Assembly (NCBI RefSeq): GCF_016858125.1
Contig: NZ_CP064781.1
Span: 3,853,501-3,917,500, forward strand
Reading direction: 5' to 3'
DNA: 64,000 bases
Source: Azospira restricta
GTDB taxonomy: Bacteria; Pseudomonadota; Gammaproteobacteria; Burkholderiales; Rhodocyclaceae
The notes beneath the pieces are model-generated. The model did not search any database, had not been told where the DNA came from, and worked only from the letters and a program-made list of their open reading frames with translations. Positions within the stretch are counted from its first letter, which is position 1. Every line of letters starts with the position of its first letter. Below are positions 29,229 through 39,503 of the stretch, in pieces. The translations under genes were made by a program, and so were the position numbers.

Positions 29229-30932
29229 ATGAACGCCCCCGCCGCCCAACGCCGAGCGCTCGGCCAGATCCTGATCGCCCAGGGCATCCTCAGCGAGGAC
29301 CAGTTGCGCATCGCGCTGCTCGAGCAGGCAAAGTCGAAGCAGCCGGTCGGCAAGCTGCTGGTCGCGCTCGGTTTCGTCAGCGAGGCGACGCTGCGCGAGG
29401 CGCTCTCGGAAAGCCTGGGGCAGCGGAGCATCGACCTCGCCCGGGCGATCGTCGATCCGGCAGCGCTGAAACTGGTTCCGCACACGCTGGCAAAGTGCCA
29501 CCGCCTGCTGCCGCTCGACCTCGACCCGCCGCAACGGCGCCTGACGCTCGCCGCCGCCGACGTCGACGACCTGGTCGCCATCGACCAGGTGCGCGCGCTG
29601 CTGCCCGAAGGCTTCGCGGTCGACACGCTGCTCGCCGGCGAAGCGGAGATCGAGCGGGCGATCGACCAGTACTACGGCCACGAACTGTCGATCGACGGCA
29701 TCCTGCACGAGATTGAGACCGGCGAGGTCGATGTCCGCAGCCTGCAGGCCGGCGCCGAATACCGCCAGCCGGTGGTGCGCCTGATCGACGCGATCCTCGC
29801 CGACGCGGTCAAACACGACGCCTCCGACGTGCATTTCGAGCCGGAGGCGAACTTCCTGCGCATCCGCTACCGCATCGACGGCCTGCTGCGGCAGATCCGC
29901 GCGCTGCACAAATCGTACTGGCCGGCGATGGCGGTACGCATCAAGGTGATCAGCGGCATGAACATCGCCGAGACGCGCGCGCCGCAGGACGGCCGCATCA
30001 GCCTGACGATCAGCGGCCGGCCGGTAGACTTCCGCGCCGCGGCGCAACCGACGATCCATGGCGAGAACGTCGTGCTGCGCATCCTCGACCGGCAGAAGGG
30101 AATCGTCCCCCTCGCCGGGCTCGGACTGGCCGACGACCACCTCGCCCAGCTCAAGCGGATGATCGCCCGCCCGGAGGGGATCCTGCTGGTCACCGGGCCG
30201 ACCGGCAGCGGCAAGACGACGACGCTCTATTCGCTGCTCAACCACATCAACTGCGAGGGCATCAACATCATGACCCTCGAGGATCCGGTCGAGTACCCGA
30301 TGGCGCAGGTCCGCCAGACCTCGGTCGCCGAAGCCGCCAAGCTCGACTTCGCCAACGGCATCCGCTCGCTGATGCGCCAGGATCCGGACGCCATCCTGGT
30401 CGGCGAGATCCGCGACGCCGACACCGCCGAGATGGCCTTCCGCGCGGCGATGACCGGCCATCAGGTCTACTCGACGCTGCACGCCAACTCGGCGGCCGGC
30501 GCCCTCCCGCGCCTGCTCGACATCGGCATCCGCCCGGACATCATGGCCGGCAACATCATCGGCATCGTCGCGCAGCGCCTCGTGCGCCGGCTGTGCCCGC
30601 ACTGCAAGGTGCCGTCCCCGGCCGCGGGCGGCGAACTGCGCCTGCTCGCCAGCGCGCCGGAGGCGCCGCGACCGACGCTCTTCCGCGCCCACGGCTGCGC
30701 GCGCTGCGACTTCCGCGGCTACCGCGGCCGCCTGGCGATCATGGAGCTGTTGCGCATCGACGGCGAGCTGGACGAACTGATCGCCGGCCGCGCCAGCGCC
30801 CGCGAAGTCCAGGCGGCCGCCCGCGCCAGGGGCTTCCGGACGCTGGCCGACGACGGCCTGCGCCGCGTACTCGACGGCTCGACCGCGATCGAGGAAGTCG
30901 GGCGCGTCGTGGACCTGACCGACCGGATGTAG
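29229..30932 (+). CDS. GspE/MshE-type secretion ATPase
   Basis: The 567-residue protein is the cytoplasmic motor ATPase. The N-terminal domain (about 1-150) is the MshEN type, with two LGQILIAQGILSEDQLRIAL-like repeats; in MshE this domain can bind cyclic di-GMP. The catalytic part has RAPQDGRIS (about 257), Walker A GPTGSGKTT (about 321-329), the Asp box TLEDPVEYPM, Walker B with AILVGEIRDADTAE and the His box TGHQVYSTLHANSA. A tetracysteine zinc motif (CPHC ... CARC, about 455-497) is present as in extension ATPases. The ATG at 29229 is ten bases after the TPR gene stop. Confidence 0.94.
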   Translation: MNAPAAQRRALGQILIAQGILSEDQLRIALLEQAKSKQPVGKLLVALGFVSEATLREALSESLGQRSIDLARAIVDPAALKLVPHTLAKCHRLLPLDLDPPQRRLTLAAADVDDLVAIDQVRALLPEGFAVDTLLAGEAEIERAIDQYYGHELSIDGILHEIETGEVDVRSLQAGAEYRQPVVRLIDAILADAVKHDASDVHFEPEANFLRIRYRIDGLLRQIRALHKSYWPAMAVRIKVISGMNIAETRAPQDGRISLTISGRPVDFRAAAQPTIHGENVVLRILDRQKGIVPLAGLGLADDHLAQLKRMIARPEGILLVTGPTGSGKTTTLYSLLNHINCEGINIMTLEDPVEYPMAQVRQTSVAEAAKLDFANGIRSLMRQDPDAILVGEIRDADTAEMAFRAAMTGHQVYSTLHANSAAGALPRLLDIGIRPDIMAGNIIGIVAQRLVRRLCPHCKVPSPAAGGELRLLASAPEAPRPTLFRAHGCARCDFRGYRGRLAIMELLRIDGELDELIAGRASAREVQAAARARGFRTLADDGLRRVLDGSTAIEEVGRVVDLTDRM

Positions 30933-30934
30933 CG

Positions 30935-32140
30935 ATGACGATCTTCCGCTACCGGGCGATCACCGCCGACGGACGCGTCGCCCACGGGCAAATCGACGCG
31001 CACAACCCGGCCGACCTGGAAATGCGCCTGCAGCGGATGGGGCTCGACCTGATCCGCGGCGAGCCGACCGGCAGCCACGAGCGCAGCCGCGTCGGCGGCC
31101 GCGTTCCGCGCCGGGAACTGATCGCCTTCTGCGTCCACCTCGAGCAGCTGCTGCGTGCCGGCGTGCCGATCGTCGAGGGCCTCGCCGAGCTGCGCGACAG
31201 CATCGGCCACCCGCGGCTGCGCGCGACGATCGCCGGCGTCATCGAATCGATCGCCGGCGGCGACCCGCTGTCGACGGCGATGGGCCGCCAGCCGCGGGCC
31301 TTCGACCCGGTCTTCGTCAGCCTGATCCGCGCCGGCGAATGCGGCGGCCGGCTGCCCGACGTGCTGCGCCACCTGACCGAGTCGCTGAAGCTGGCGGACG
31401 AGCTTGCCGCGCACACCCGCACGCTGCTGATCTATCCGTGCTTCGTCGGCGGCATCGTGCTCGCCGCGACGATCTTTCTGCTGGTCTACCTGGTGCCACA
31501 GCTGAAACCGTTCCTCCGCAACCTCGGGCACGACCTGCCGACGCAGACCCGCCTGCTCTTCTTCGTCGCCGATACGCTGGCCGCCCACTGGCACCTCGCG
31601 CTGCTGCTGGCGCTCGCCGCCACGATCGCCGCTGCCGTCGCGCTGCGCGCCAGCCCGGCGGCGCAGCGGGCGGTCGACGGCCTCAAGCTGCGCCTGCCGC
31701 TGCTCGGCACGATCCTGCACAAGATCATCCTCTCCCGCTTTGCCGACATCTTCGCGCTGCTCTACGCCGCCGGCATTCCGGTCCTCGACGCCCTGCGCAC
31801 GACCCGGGAGGTGGTCGGCAACCGGCAGGTGGCGGCGGGGCTGGCCCGCGTCGAGCGGCTGATCGCCGACGGGCACGGCGTGACCCAGGCGTTCGCCAGC
31901 AGCGGCCTCTTTCCGCCGCTGGTGATCCGCATGCTCCGCGTCGGCGAGGGCAGCGGCGCGCTCGACCAGGCCCTGGCCAACGTCAGCTACTTCTACAACC
32001 GCGACGTGCGGGAAGCGGTCGGCCGGGCGCAGGCGATGCTCGAGCCGCTGCTGACCGTGCTCCTCGGCGGCATCCTCGGCTGGATCATGCTGTCGGTGCT
32101 CGGCCCGGTGTACGACGCGATCGGCCGGGTCAGGATCTGA
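30935..32140 (+). CDS. GspF/MshG-type inner-membrane platform protein
   Basis: The 401-residue protein has the classical GspF arrangement: a short N-terminal domain (FRYRAITADGRVAHG), two repeated cytoplasmic helical domains (about 65-165 and 270-370) and three membrane segments (about 170-192, 210-235, 375-395). The repeats carry FCVHLEQLLRAGVPIVEGL and FADIFALLYAAGIPVLDAL, and GECGGRLP and GEGSGALD. It anchors the ATPase to the pseudopilus base. It starts two bases after the ATPase stop and overlaps the next gene (TGATG). Confidence 0.94.
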   Translation: MTIFRYRAITADGRVAHGQIDAHNPADLEMRLQRMGLDLIRGEPTGSHERSRVGGRVPRRELIAFCVHLEQLLRAGVPIVEGLAELRDSIGHPRLRATIAGVIESIAGGDPLSTAMGRQPRAFDPVFVSLIRAGECGGRLPDVLRHLTESLKLADELAAHTRTLLIYPCFVGGIVLAATIFLLVYLVPQLKPFLRNLGHDLPTQTRLLFFVADTLAAHWHLALLLALAATIAAAVALRASPAAQRAVDGLKLRLPLLGTILHKIILSRFADIFALLYAAGIPVLDALRTTREVVGNRQVAAGLARVERLIADGHGVTQAFASSGLFPPLVIRMLRVGEGSGALDQALANVSYFYNRDVREAVGRAQAMLEPLLTVLLGGILGWIMLSVLGPVYDAIGRVRI

Positions 32141-33618
32141 TGGCCGGGCGGCGCATTCTCTACCTCAGCGCCCACGAGCTGACAGCCTACCGCTGGCAGG
32201 CCGGCGAAGTCTGCGCCGACGGCAGCTTCGCGGACTCGGCGGCGGGGCTCACGGCCTTTGCCGATTACCTGCGGGCGCAGCCGAAGGTCCCGTGCACGCT
32301 GCTCGCCAACCTCGCCGAGGAAGCCTTCCACGCGGAGACGATTCCCTGCCTGCGGGCGGGAGACCGCCGCGCGCTGATCGCGCGCAAGCTGGCGCAGCGC
32401 TTCCCCGCGACCGACTACGCCTGCGCCGTCTCGCTCGGCCGCGAGCGCAACCGGCGCCAGAACGAGCGTCTGCTGCTGGCCGCGCTCACCGCGCCGGCGG
32501 CCCTCGCCCCCTGGCTGGCGATCCTGCGCGACCTGCAGGCGCCGCTTGCCGGCGTCTGCTCGCTGCCCTTCGCCGGCGCGGTGCTGCTCGAAAAACTGCG
32601 CCTCGGCGGCGAGCCCTGCCTGCTGCTGACCGTGCAGGACCGGAGCCTGCGCGAAAGCTACTGCGTGCGCGGCCGCCTGCGCTTCAGCCGCCTGCTGCCG
32701 CTCGCCCAGGCCGGGGACGACCTCGCCGAAACGCTGGCGACGGAAGCGGCGAAGCTGCGCCAGTACCTGCTCGGACAGCGCCTGCTCGCGCCGGACGAGC
32801 CGCTGCGCGCGGTCGTCGTCGTCCATCCGCAGCTTGCGGGAGCGGTCGCCGCCCGCTGCATCAACGGCGGCGGGCTGCATTTCGAGATCCTCGACAGCGA
32901 CGACTGCGCCCACCGGATCGGCCTGAAGACGCCGCCGACGGACTGCCGCCTCGACCTCGCCTACGTCCACCTGATCGCCACGGCACCGCCGGCGGCGCAA
33001 TTCGCGCCGCCCCCGCTGCGGCACGAGTGGCGCGTCCGGCAAGCGCGGCGGGCGCTCCACGGCTGCGGCGCGGCGGCATTGGCGGCCGCGCTGCTGTTCG
33101 CCGGCGGACGTTTGTTCGAGGCCCACGCCCTGAAGCAGGCAACGACGGCCTCCCTGGCCGCAGCGCACGACGCCCGCGAGCGCTACGCGGCGATCGCACG
33201 CACCTTCCCGCCGCTGCCGGCGAGTCCCGACGCGCTGCGCCGGATCGTCGGCGAGCACGCCGAACTGGCGCGCGGCGACGCGACGCCGGCCGGCTTCTAC
33301 CGCGACCTCGGCGCGGTGCTCGCGGCGATGCCGGCGATCGCCATCGACGAGATCGCCTGGACGGCCGGCGACGGCGGCGCACAAACGCTGCGGCTGCGCG
33401 GCCGCGTCGAGCTCGGCCCGCACGCGACGCCGCGGCAGCAGCTCGCCGCCCTGCGCCGGTTCATCGCCGCACTCGACGCCAACCCGGCGCTGCGCACCGC
33501 GGTCGACCAGGAGCCGCTCGCCGCCGGGCCGGGCCAGACCTTGCACGGCGACGCGGCCGGAATCGACGGCACCGCGCATCCGTTCGCGCTGCAGATCGTC
33601 CGACGGAGCAGCCCATGA
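32140..33618 (+). CDS. PilM/PilN-like (MshI/GspL-type) assembly protein
   Basis: I infer this role mainly from position and plan. The 492-residue protein has an N-terminal soluble region (about 1-290) with weak similarity in pattern to the actin-fold PilM/GspL/MshI cytoplasmic domains. A single membrane helix follows at about 306-325, then a coiled-coil stretch and a periplasmic domain (about 330-490). A PilM-like plus PilN-like composition in one chain is the GspL layout. No catalytic motif is visible, as expected. It overlaps both neighbours by one and four bases, so stoichiometric synthesis with the platform protein is likely. Sequence similarity is low enough that a structure comparison would be needed. 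Confidence 0.65.
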   Translation: MAGRRILYLSAHELTAYRWQAGEVCADGSFADSAAGLTAFADYLRAQPKVPCTLLANLAEEAFHAETIPCLRAGDRRALIARKLAQRFPATDYACAVSLGRERNRRQNERLLLAALTAPAALAPWLAILRDLQAPLAGVCSLPFAGAVLLEKLRLGGEPCLLLTVQDRSLRESYCVRGRLRFSRLLPLAQAGDDLAETLATEAAKLRQYLLGQRLLAPDEPLRAVVVVHPQLAGAVAARCINGGGLHFEILDSDDCAHRIGLKTPPTDCRLDLAYVHLIATAPPAAQFAPPPLRHEWRVRQARRALHGCGAAALAAALLFAGGRLFEAHALKQATTASLAAAHDARERYAAIARTFPPLPASPDALRRIVGEHAELARGDATPAGFYRDLGAVLAAMPAIAIDEIAWTAGDGGAQTLRLRGRVELGPHATPRQQLAALRRFIAALDANPALRTAVDQEPLAAGPGQTLHGDAAGIDGTAHPFALQIVRRSSP

Positions 33619-34205
33619 AGGCCGTTCGCGCCGATCTCGCTCGCCTGCGGGCCAGCCTCGCCGCCGTGCTGGCGCTGCTCGCCGTCGGCGGCGGCATCGC
33701 CTGGTTGGCCGAGCGCGACCTGCGCCAGGCCCGCAGCCGGCACGCGGACGCCGAGCGCTTGCGCGCCGAGTTCGCGGGCCGGCTGCTGCGGGTACGCGAC
33801 GAAGCGCACGAGCTCCGCCAGCTGGCGGACCGCTTCTACGCGCTGCGCGTGCGCGGCATCGTCGGCGACGAGCGGCGGCCGGACTGGGTGGCGCTGATCG
33901 GGGACCTCCGGCGCAGGCGACGGCTCGCCGAGTTGCGCTACGAGTTGTCGCCGCAGCAGCCGGCGGCGGCCGAGCACGCTTTCCGCAGCAGCGCGATGCG
34001 GCTGCAGATGAAGCTGCTGCACGAGGGCGACCTGCTGGGATTCATCGACGACCTGCGCGCGCAGGCCCAGGCCACCGTCCGCGTGCGCAGCTGCACCGTC
34101 CGTCGTAGCGACCGCCCCGCCGCGACGCCCGACGATGCGGCGGGGCTCGACGCCGACTGCACGCTCGAATGGATCACCTTTCCGCCGCCGCAGGAAGGAA
34201 CATGA
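33615..34205 (+). CDS. PilO/MshJ-like inner-membrane assembly protein
   Basis: The 196-residue protein has a short cytoplasmic N-terminus, one membrane helix (about residues 12-32), a coiled-coil region (about 33-75) and a C-terminal periplasmic domain with a ferredoxin-like alternation, the layout of PilO, GspM and MshJ. Two Cys residues in the C-terminal domain (in RVRSCTVRR and LDADCTLEW) could form a disulfide. It directly follows the PilM/PilN-like gene with an ATGA overlap, the usual PilN-PilO order. The family assignment rests on topology and gene order, not on a clear motif. Confidence 0.65.
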   Translation: MKAVRADLARLRASLAAVLALLAVGGGIAWLAERDLRQARSRHADAERLRAEFAGRLLRVRDEAHELRQLADRFYALRVRGIVGDERRPDWVALIGDLRRRRRLAELRYELSPQQPAAAEHAFRSSAMRLQMKLLHEGDLLGFIDDLRAQAQATVRVRSCTVRRSDRPAATPDDAAGLDADCTLEWITFPPPQEGT

Positions 34206-34681
34206 GCCGCCGTCGACACCTCCGCCGGAAGGCCGTTGCGCTGGCTGCGGCAAGCCTCGCCGTCGCCGGCCCGGCCGCCGTCGCCGACGACGACGGACTG
34301 GGACGGCTGTTCTTCACGCCGGAACAGCGCCAACAGCTCGACCGGCAGCGCCTGCACGCAGCGCGGACGGATGCGGCGCAGCCGCGGATCGTCGTCGACG
34401 GCGAGGTCCGCCGCAGCTCGGGACGGCATACCGCCTGGATCAACGGCGAGGCGCAGCGCACCGGGGAAGCGAAGGCCGGGATCGTCGTCCGCCCCGACCC
34501 GCGGCAGCCGGGACGGCTCGTCATCGGCACCGACGAGATGCCGGCGGCAGGCACGGCGCACGTCGGCGAAACCGTCGATCGCGACACGCTGGCGACGGGG
34601 AGCCCGCTCGGCACGGGCAGGATCGTCGTCCATCGGCGCGCGCCGGGCGATGCGCCCGCAACGACAGCGTCGCGCCCATGA
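34202..34681 (+). CDS. Small periplasmic protein of the pilus-like operon (MshK-like position)
   Basis: The 159-residue protein has a signal peptide (residues 1-29, cleavage about AVA-DD). A short helical stretch FFTPEQRQQLDRQR and a beta-rich domain follow, with VVDGEVRRSSGRHTAWINGEA (in part) as its most characteristic block. Proteins of this pattern recur in betaproteobacterial type IV pilus-like loci in the MshK/PilP place, but I cannot name a family with confidence. A Pro/Ala/Thr-rich tail ends the protein. It is joined to both neighbours by ATGA overlaps. Confidence 0.6.
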   Translation: MSRRRHLRRKAVALAAASLAVAGPAAVADDDGLGRLFFTPEQRQQLDRQRLHAARTDAAQPRIVVDGEVRRSSGRHTAWINGEAQRTGEAKAGIVVRPDPRQPGRLVIGTDEMPAAGTAHVGETVDRDTLATGSPLGTGRIVVHRRAPGDAPATTASRP

Positions 34682-35670
34682 ATCGAATGCGAACACGCCC
34701 GAGGCCGCCCGCACCTCGGCGGGAGGCCGGCGCCGCGCTGCTGCTGGCCTTGCTGGCGCTGCTCGGCGGCGGCCTGTCGCTGCTGCTTGGCCGGCTCACA
34801 GCGGGCGATGCGCGCCAGGCCGCCGAGCGCGGCAGCCAGGCGGCGCTGGCGCGCGCCAAGGCGGCCCTGATCGGCCGCGCCGCCGTCGACGACAACCGGC
34901 CGGGCGCGCTGCCCTGCCCGGCCGAGGATGCCAGCGGCGAAGTGCCGCTGCTGCGCGGCAACCACTGCCCGACCTATCTCGGCCGCTTCCCGTGGAAGAC
35001 GCTGCGTACCGGCGAGCTGCGCGACGGCCACGGCGAACTGCTGTGGTACGCGCTGGCGCCGGCGTTGCGCGACGACGACAGCGCGCGGATCAACAGCCGG
35101 ACGACGCCCGAGTTGCGCGCAGACGACCAGCCGGACATCGCCGCCATCGTCTTCGCACCGGGTCCGCCGCTGGCGGCACAGCGCCGCCCGGGCAACGCCG
35201 TCGCCGACTATCTCGAGGGCGGCAACGCCGACGGCGACGCGGCCTACACGAACGGCCCGGCATCCGCCGCGTTCAACGACCGCCTGCTGCCGATCTCCCG
35301 CGACGAGCTGTTCCGCATCGTCGGCAAACGGGTGCTCGCCGAAATTCGCGGCCCCGCGACGCCGACGGCGCCGCCGACCTACGGCTTGCGGCACTATTAC
35401 CACGCCAGCGCCGCACCGCAGGCTTTCCCGTGGGCCGATGCCGACGGTGACGGCCACGGCGACACCGGGCGCGTCAGCGGACGCCTTCCCCAACGGGACA
35501 TCCATCTGCTCAGCGCGCCGCCACCGGCTAGACAGCCGGCAGACTGGCTCGAGAAGAACCGCTGGCTCGAGCTGATCGTCTACGAACGCCTCGGTCCGGC
35601 CGCGGCGCGACTGAGCCTCGGCGACCTGCACGCGGACGTGGTTCCCTGTCCGGGAGTCCCTTGCCGATGA
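34678..35670 (+). CDS. Pilin-like protein with non-canonical N-terminus
   Basis: The 330-residue protein has an N-terminal hydrophobic helix (about residues 17-38) preceded by RREAG but no Gly-Phe/Met prepilin cleavage site with Glu+5, recalling PilX/GspK-type minor pilins. Residues about 57-130 resemble those of the next protein: AKAALIGRA, a GALPCPAED block, a Cys-containing loop, FPWKTL and an LLWYALAPAL strand. It also has DADGDGHGD at 254-262, which fits a Ca2+-binding EF-hand-like loop, and a second acidic site near 183-187. It may be a large minor pilin at the tip, as GspK is; this is inference. It is ATGA-coupled at both ends. Confidence 0.7.
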   Translation: MNRMRTRPRPPAPRREAGAALLLALLALLGGGLSLLLGRLTAGDARQAAERGSQAALARAKAALIGRAAVDDNRPGALPCPAEDASGEVPLLRGNHCPTYLGRFPWKTLRTGELRDGHGELLWYALAPALRDDDSARINSRTTPELRADDQPDIAAIVFAPGPPLAAQRRPGNAVADYLEGGNADGDAAYTNGPASAAFNDRLLPISRDELFRIVGKRVLAEIRGPATPTAPPTYGLRHYYHASAAPQAFPWADADGDGHGDTGRVSGRLPQRDIHLLSAPPPARQPADWLEKNRWLELIVYERLGPAAARLSLGDLHADVVPCPGVPCR

Positions 35671-36392
35671 ACCAGCACCATCCGCCCGGACGCCATCGCC
35701 GCGGCTTCACGCTGACTGAGGTCGCGATCGTGCTGACCATCGTCGGCCTGCTGCTGACAATGCTGCTGCCCTTGCTCGGCGCGCAGCTCGACCAGCGCAA
35801 CGAGCACGAGACGCGGCAGGCGCTGGCCGAGGCGCAGGAAGCGCTGATCGGTTTCGCCGTCGCCAACGGGCGCCTGCCGCGACCGGCCACGTCGGCGGTC
35901 GACGGCGCCGAGGCGCCGGTCGCCTGCGCCAGCGAGACCGCCTGCACCGGCTTCCTGCCATGGCAGACGCTGGGCGTCCGCCACACCGACGGCTGGGGCA
36001 AGCTGTTGCGCTACAGCGTCACGCCGGCCTTCGCCAACGCCGGGTTCACGCTGGCGACCCCGGCCACCAAGAAACTCCAGTCGCGCGACGGGGCGGGCAA
36101 CCTGGTCTATCAGGTCGGCAACGCCAGCGCCTGTTCCGCCGCCAATCCCTGTGCGCCGGCCGTCGTCTACTCGGCCGGCAAGAACAACTGGGGAACGCGG
36201 GCCGACGGGACGGCAGTCGGCGACGCCTCGGCAACCAATGCGGACGAGGATCGCAACGACAGCGCGACGACGCTGTTCATCGTCCGCACACCCGCCGCCG
36301 CGGGCGCCGGCGGCGAGTTCGACGACCTCGTCGGCTGGCTGCCGACGACCGTGCTGTTCAACCGCATGGTCGCCGCCGGCCGGCTTCCCTGA
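35667..36392 (+). CDS. Type IV prepilin / pseudopilin
   Basis: The 241-residue protein has a textbook class-III signal: RRG at 11-13, then FTLTEVAIVLTIVGLLL, with Glu at +5 (residue 18), so a prepilin peptidase should cut after G13 and methylate Phe. The C-terminal domain contains EALIGFAVANGRLPRP, four Cys (about 87, 93, 156, 162) and GFLPWQTLGV (95-104). The prepilin peptidase gene is not in the window, so processing must use a shared enzyme. It ends the nine-gene operon; the rplU promoter begins 27 bp after its stop. Its larger paralogue is just upstream. No terminator is seen between it and rplU. Confidence 0.88.
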   Translation: MNQHHPPGRHRRGFTLTEVAIVLTIVGLLLTMLLPLLGAQLDQRNEHETRQALAEAQEALIGFAVANGRLPRPATSAVDGAEAPVACASETACTGFLPWQTLGVRHTDGWGKLLRYSVTPAFANAGFTLATPATKKLQSRDGAGNLVYQVGNASACSAANPCAPAVVYSAGKNNWGTRADGTAVGDASATNADEDRNDSATTLFIVRTPAAAGAGGEFDDLVGWLPTTVLFNRMVAAGRLP

Positions 36393-36418
36393 GGCTCCGC
36401 AGAATCTCAAGCAAGCCT

Positions 36419-36446
36419 TTGACGCGGCGCGAAAAATCCGTATAAT
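36419..36446 (+). promoter_or_regulatory. Near-consensus promoter of rplU-rpmA
   Basis: TTGACG (36419-36424) and a perfect TATAAT (36441-36446) are separated by 16 bp. The rplU start is 39 bp downstream of the -10. This is the strongest promoter in the window, as expected for ribosomal proteins. Confidence 0.9.
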
Positions 36447-36484
36447 GCGCGGTTCTTCGTTTCACGTTCTGTATGGAGTCCAAC

Positions 36485-36796
36485 ATGTACGCGGTCGTAA
36501 AAACCGGTGGCAAGCAGTATCGCGTTGCCGCTGGCGAAAAACTTAAAGTAGAACAGATACCGGCGGACGTTGGCGCAGAAATCACGCTTGACCAGATCCT
36601 GATGGTAGGTGAAGGCGAGTCCGTGAAGATCGGCGCCCCGCTCGTTGCCGGAGCCACGGTGAAGGCCACCGTGCTGGCCCAGGGCCGTCACGACAAGGTC
36701 AAGATCTTCAAGATGCGCCGCCGCAAGCACTACCAGAAGCACCAGGGGCATCGCCAGTATTTCACCGAACTGCGCATCGACGCGATCAACGCGTAA
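36485..36796 (+). CDS. rplU: 50S ribosomal protein L21
   Basis: L21 (103 residues) binds 23S rRNA and neighbours L20 in the large subunit. The N-terminus [14 protein letters not shown] and the block [21 protein letters not shown] (in part, about residues 73-92) with the final TELRIDAI are diagnostic. GGAG lies upstream of the ATG. It is followed by rpmA after 29 bp, the universal order. Confidence 0.98.
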   Translation: MYAVVKTGGKQYRVAAGEKLKVEQIPADVGAEITLDQILMVGEGESVKIGAPLVAGATVKATVLAQGRHDKVKIFKMRRRKHYQKHQGHRQYFTELRIDAINA

Positions 36797-36825
36797 GCGC
36801 TGGCCAGAAGCAAGGAGTCTGAAAC

Positions 36826-37089
36826 ATGGCACACAAAAAAGCTGGCGGCAGTTCCCGTAACGGCCGCGAATCGGAATCGAAACGCCTTGGCGTGAAGCGC
36901 TACGGCGGCCAGTTGGTCGCTGCCGGCAACATCATCGTTCGCCAGCGCGGCACCGAGTTCCACCCGGGCGAGAACGTCGGCATCGGCAAGGACCACACGC
37001 TGTTCGCGCTGGTCGAGGGCCGCGTCCAGTTCGCGATCAAGGGCGCTCAGAAGCGCCGCACCGTGAGCATCGTTCCCGCCGCCGAGTGA
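36826..37089 (+). CDS. rpmA: 50S ribosomal protein L27
   Basis: L27 (87 residues) reaches with its N-terminus toward the peptidyl-transferase centre. The start [20 protein letters not shown] is intact, without the cleaved extension seen in Firmicutes. The blocks [22 protein letters not shown] and [14 protein letters not shown] follow. An AAGGAG site precedes the ATG. A strong terminator lies 29 bp after the stop. Confidence 0.98.
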   Translation: MAHKKAGGSSRNGRESESKRLGVKRYGGQLVAAGNIIVRQRGTEFHPGENVGIGKDHTLFALVEGRVQFAIKGAQKRRTVSIVPAAE

Positions 37090-37117
37090 TCGACCGGCGA
37101 GGCGCACGCTGACTCGC

Positions 37118-39371
<2,254 letters not shown>

Positions 39372-39452
39372 CAGGCACGTCGCCCCCGTTTCGGTCGCAA
39401 CAGGCAGCCTCCCCGCCCCTTACCTCTTAAGTTTTCCCCAGCACACCAAAGC

Positions 39453-39478
39453 AAAACGGGCGCCGAAGCGCCCGTTTT
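39453..39478. terminator. Bidirectional terminator between proB and the porin gene
   Basis: A perfect 10-bp inverted repeat AAAACGGGCG / CGCCCGTTTT with a 6-base loop lies between the convergent proB and porin genes. Short T-runs at both ends allow use from either strand. Confidence 0.85.
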
Positions 39479-39503
39479 CATTTCCAACTGACTGAACGTC
39501 AGA

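Noticed and set aside
36393-36418. Possible terminator between the pilin-like operon and rplU
   Set aside because: No inverted repeat with a T-run is visible in the 26 bp. Read-through into rplU cannot be excluded.
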